Under the pieces are notes generated by a model, which saw only the letters and a program-made list of their open reading frames with translations, was not told the DNA's origin and did not search any database. This document shows, piece after piece, positions 63,152 through 64,000 of a DNA stretch of 64,000 bases. A program made the translations under genes and the position numbers. Source of the stretch: Bathynomus jamesi (Eukaryota; Arthropoda; Malacostraca; Isopoda; Cirolanidae); contig JAJOZX010000922.1 of NCBI GenBank assembly GCA_023014485.1, positions 997,001 through 1,061,000 of the forward strand. The letters run 5' to 3'. How positions within the stretch are numbered: the first letter of the stretch is position 1; every line of letters starts with the position of its first letter.

Positions 63152-64000
63152 GATACCTAGGCCTACAACACTCACGCCGAATAGATCGGAAGCCATATTT
63201 TTCACCATTTTTATGCATTTCACAGTTATTTCAATACTTCCCACTATTTAAATCACTCCTCACTATCTTAAATTGTAAATACGCAAGCAGTTCATACTCG
63301 TCTTCCAAGAATTTAGGCAAGTCATTTAATGTTGAGACAAACACCTTCCCACGAACACCCTCAAATTATGTCTGTTCATGATATGTAATATAGGAATCTT
63401 GATATGTAATATAGGAATAGCCTATATATAATTGAATGACGTATGTGCGCAGCAGCTTTGTAATTGGAAGAAATACCTATGAAGTCATTGTATAGTAAGA
63501 GTTGCATCACGAATGTGGGCGGAGTATCACCGACTTTTGTATCTGACTCCTGTCTGGGTGGTAAAGTTTTCCCAACAATAAAAATAATCGTGACTTGTAC
63601 TCGTGAAGTTTGTATTTGTGTTTAAAAACACTGTGCCATGCGAAGCATTTTGAGGAAAACCAACCCAAGACCTCGACATCATCATGACTGAACTTCAGTT
63701 TTCCTCACATTCAACATTTCGCATTTCATCGCATTCCTTCTGATCATATTTATCAGTGCGCTGAGTCGTTACTGGTGGTCTGCTGGATTTTGTGTTTTTG
63801 GCTTGTAATATCCATCCTTGAACTCTCTCTTTTTGATTTTACATATTGTTAACCGAGATATCTCAATTGGGGGGGGGGGCTAACCTGTCTTTGACTGCAG
63901 ACTTCTTTTATAAGTACTCCCACCTGGGGTCGCTTCTCTGGGGAAAATTTTCAGTTTTCTGCCTATTTGCAGCTAACTGCAAATTAGGAATCCATTAGGT
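63152..64000. other. Unassigned spacer at the right edge
   Basis: No gene or TE boundary recognised. A direct repeat (gatatgtaatataggaat, twice) lies at 63380-63420. Confidence 0.4.

Overview
This window looks like intergenic DNA from a large, repeat-rich animal genome, most likely an arthropod and probably a decapod crustacean. The clues are TTAGG-type (AACCT) minisatellites, very abundant (TA)n, (CA)n and (GA)n microsatellites, and the mix of CR1, Jockey-like and RTE-like LINEs, Penelope-like elements, mariners and hATs. The species assignment is an inference. I found no host protein-coding gene that I can support. Nearly every long reading frame is a whole, broken or nested transposable element or a translated microsatellite.

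Layout. 0-9 kb: two fragments of a divergent hAT-like transposase family, microsatellite-rich unique DNA, and a decayed hAT pseudogene (about 7.7-8.6 kb). 9-12.1 kb: a CR1 LINE (minus) whose ORF1 has an SGNH-esterase domain; a hAT MITE interrupts ORF1, and a U1 snRNA fragment sits where most of ORF2 is missing. 12.1-15.7 kb: a G-rich minisatellite, a Penelope-terminus fragment, a tRNA-derived SINE and a BED-finger hAT. 16.7-21.5 kb: a Jockey-like LINE split by a second CR1 copy that itself carries two MITEs. 22.5-26.1 kb: an RTE-like LINE, a non-autonomous hAT, two 5S-rRNA-derived SINEs and a Tc1 remnant. 26.2-32.4 kb: a 6.2-kb near-palindrome of two divergent Penelope-like copies, with a tandem tRNA-like array in one arm only. 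33.1-37.3 kb: a nearly full-length CR1 of another subfamily. 37.7-47.3 kb: a dense nest of mariners, hATs and foldback elements joined at (TA)n tracts. 47.7-51 kb: a LINE split by a hAT-like element with a perfect 8-bp target duplication. 51-53.3 kb: Tc1/mariner pieces. 53.7-57.7 kb: a SINE and a second-clade hAT-like element with a mariner nested inside. 57.8-64 kb: a tRNA-like palindrome, a DD34D mariner near an inverted-repeat pair, a Jockey-like fragment and a hAT MITE.

The most interesting theme is five copies of two clades of a divergent transposase family. Both clades share an acidic D1 motif, a D2 motif ending in NTG, a C/H-rich helix and an ERGVKL-type motif holding the presumed catalytic Glu. 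Clade 1 also has an RARW motif. The copy at 47.9 kb has about 165-bp TIRs and a perfect 8-bp duplication, and the other bounded copies start with TAGG, so I infer a hAT-type lineage. Second is the Penelope palindrome with hammerhead-like motifs at both outer ends. Third is the repeated use of tRNA, 5S and U1 sequence in repeats.

The elements do not form a cooperating pathway. Their order of insertion gives a relative history: older LINEs, then DNA transposons inside them, then MITEs and mariners inside those. Boundaries were found by reading terminal inverted repeats by eye and can be off by a few bases where they abut (TA)n tracts.
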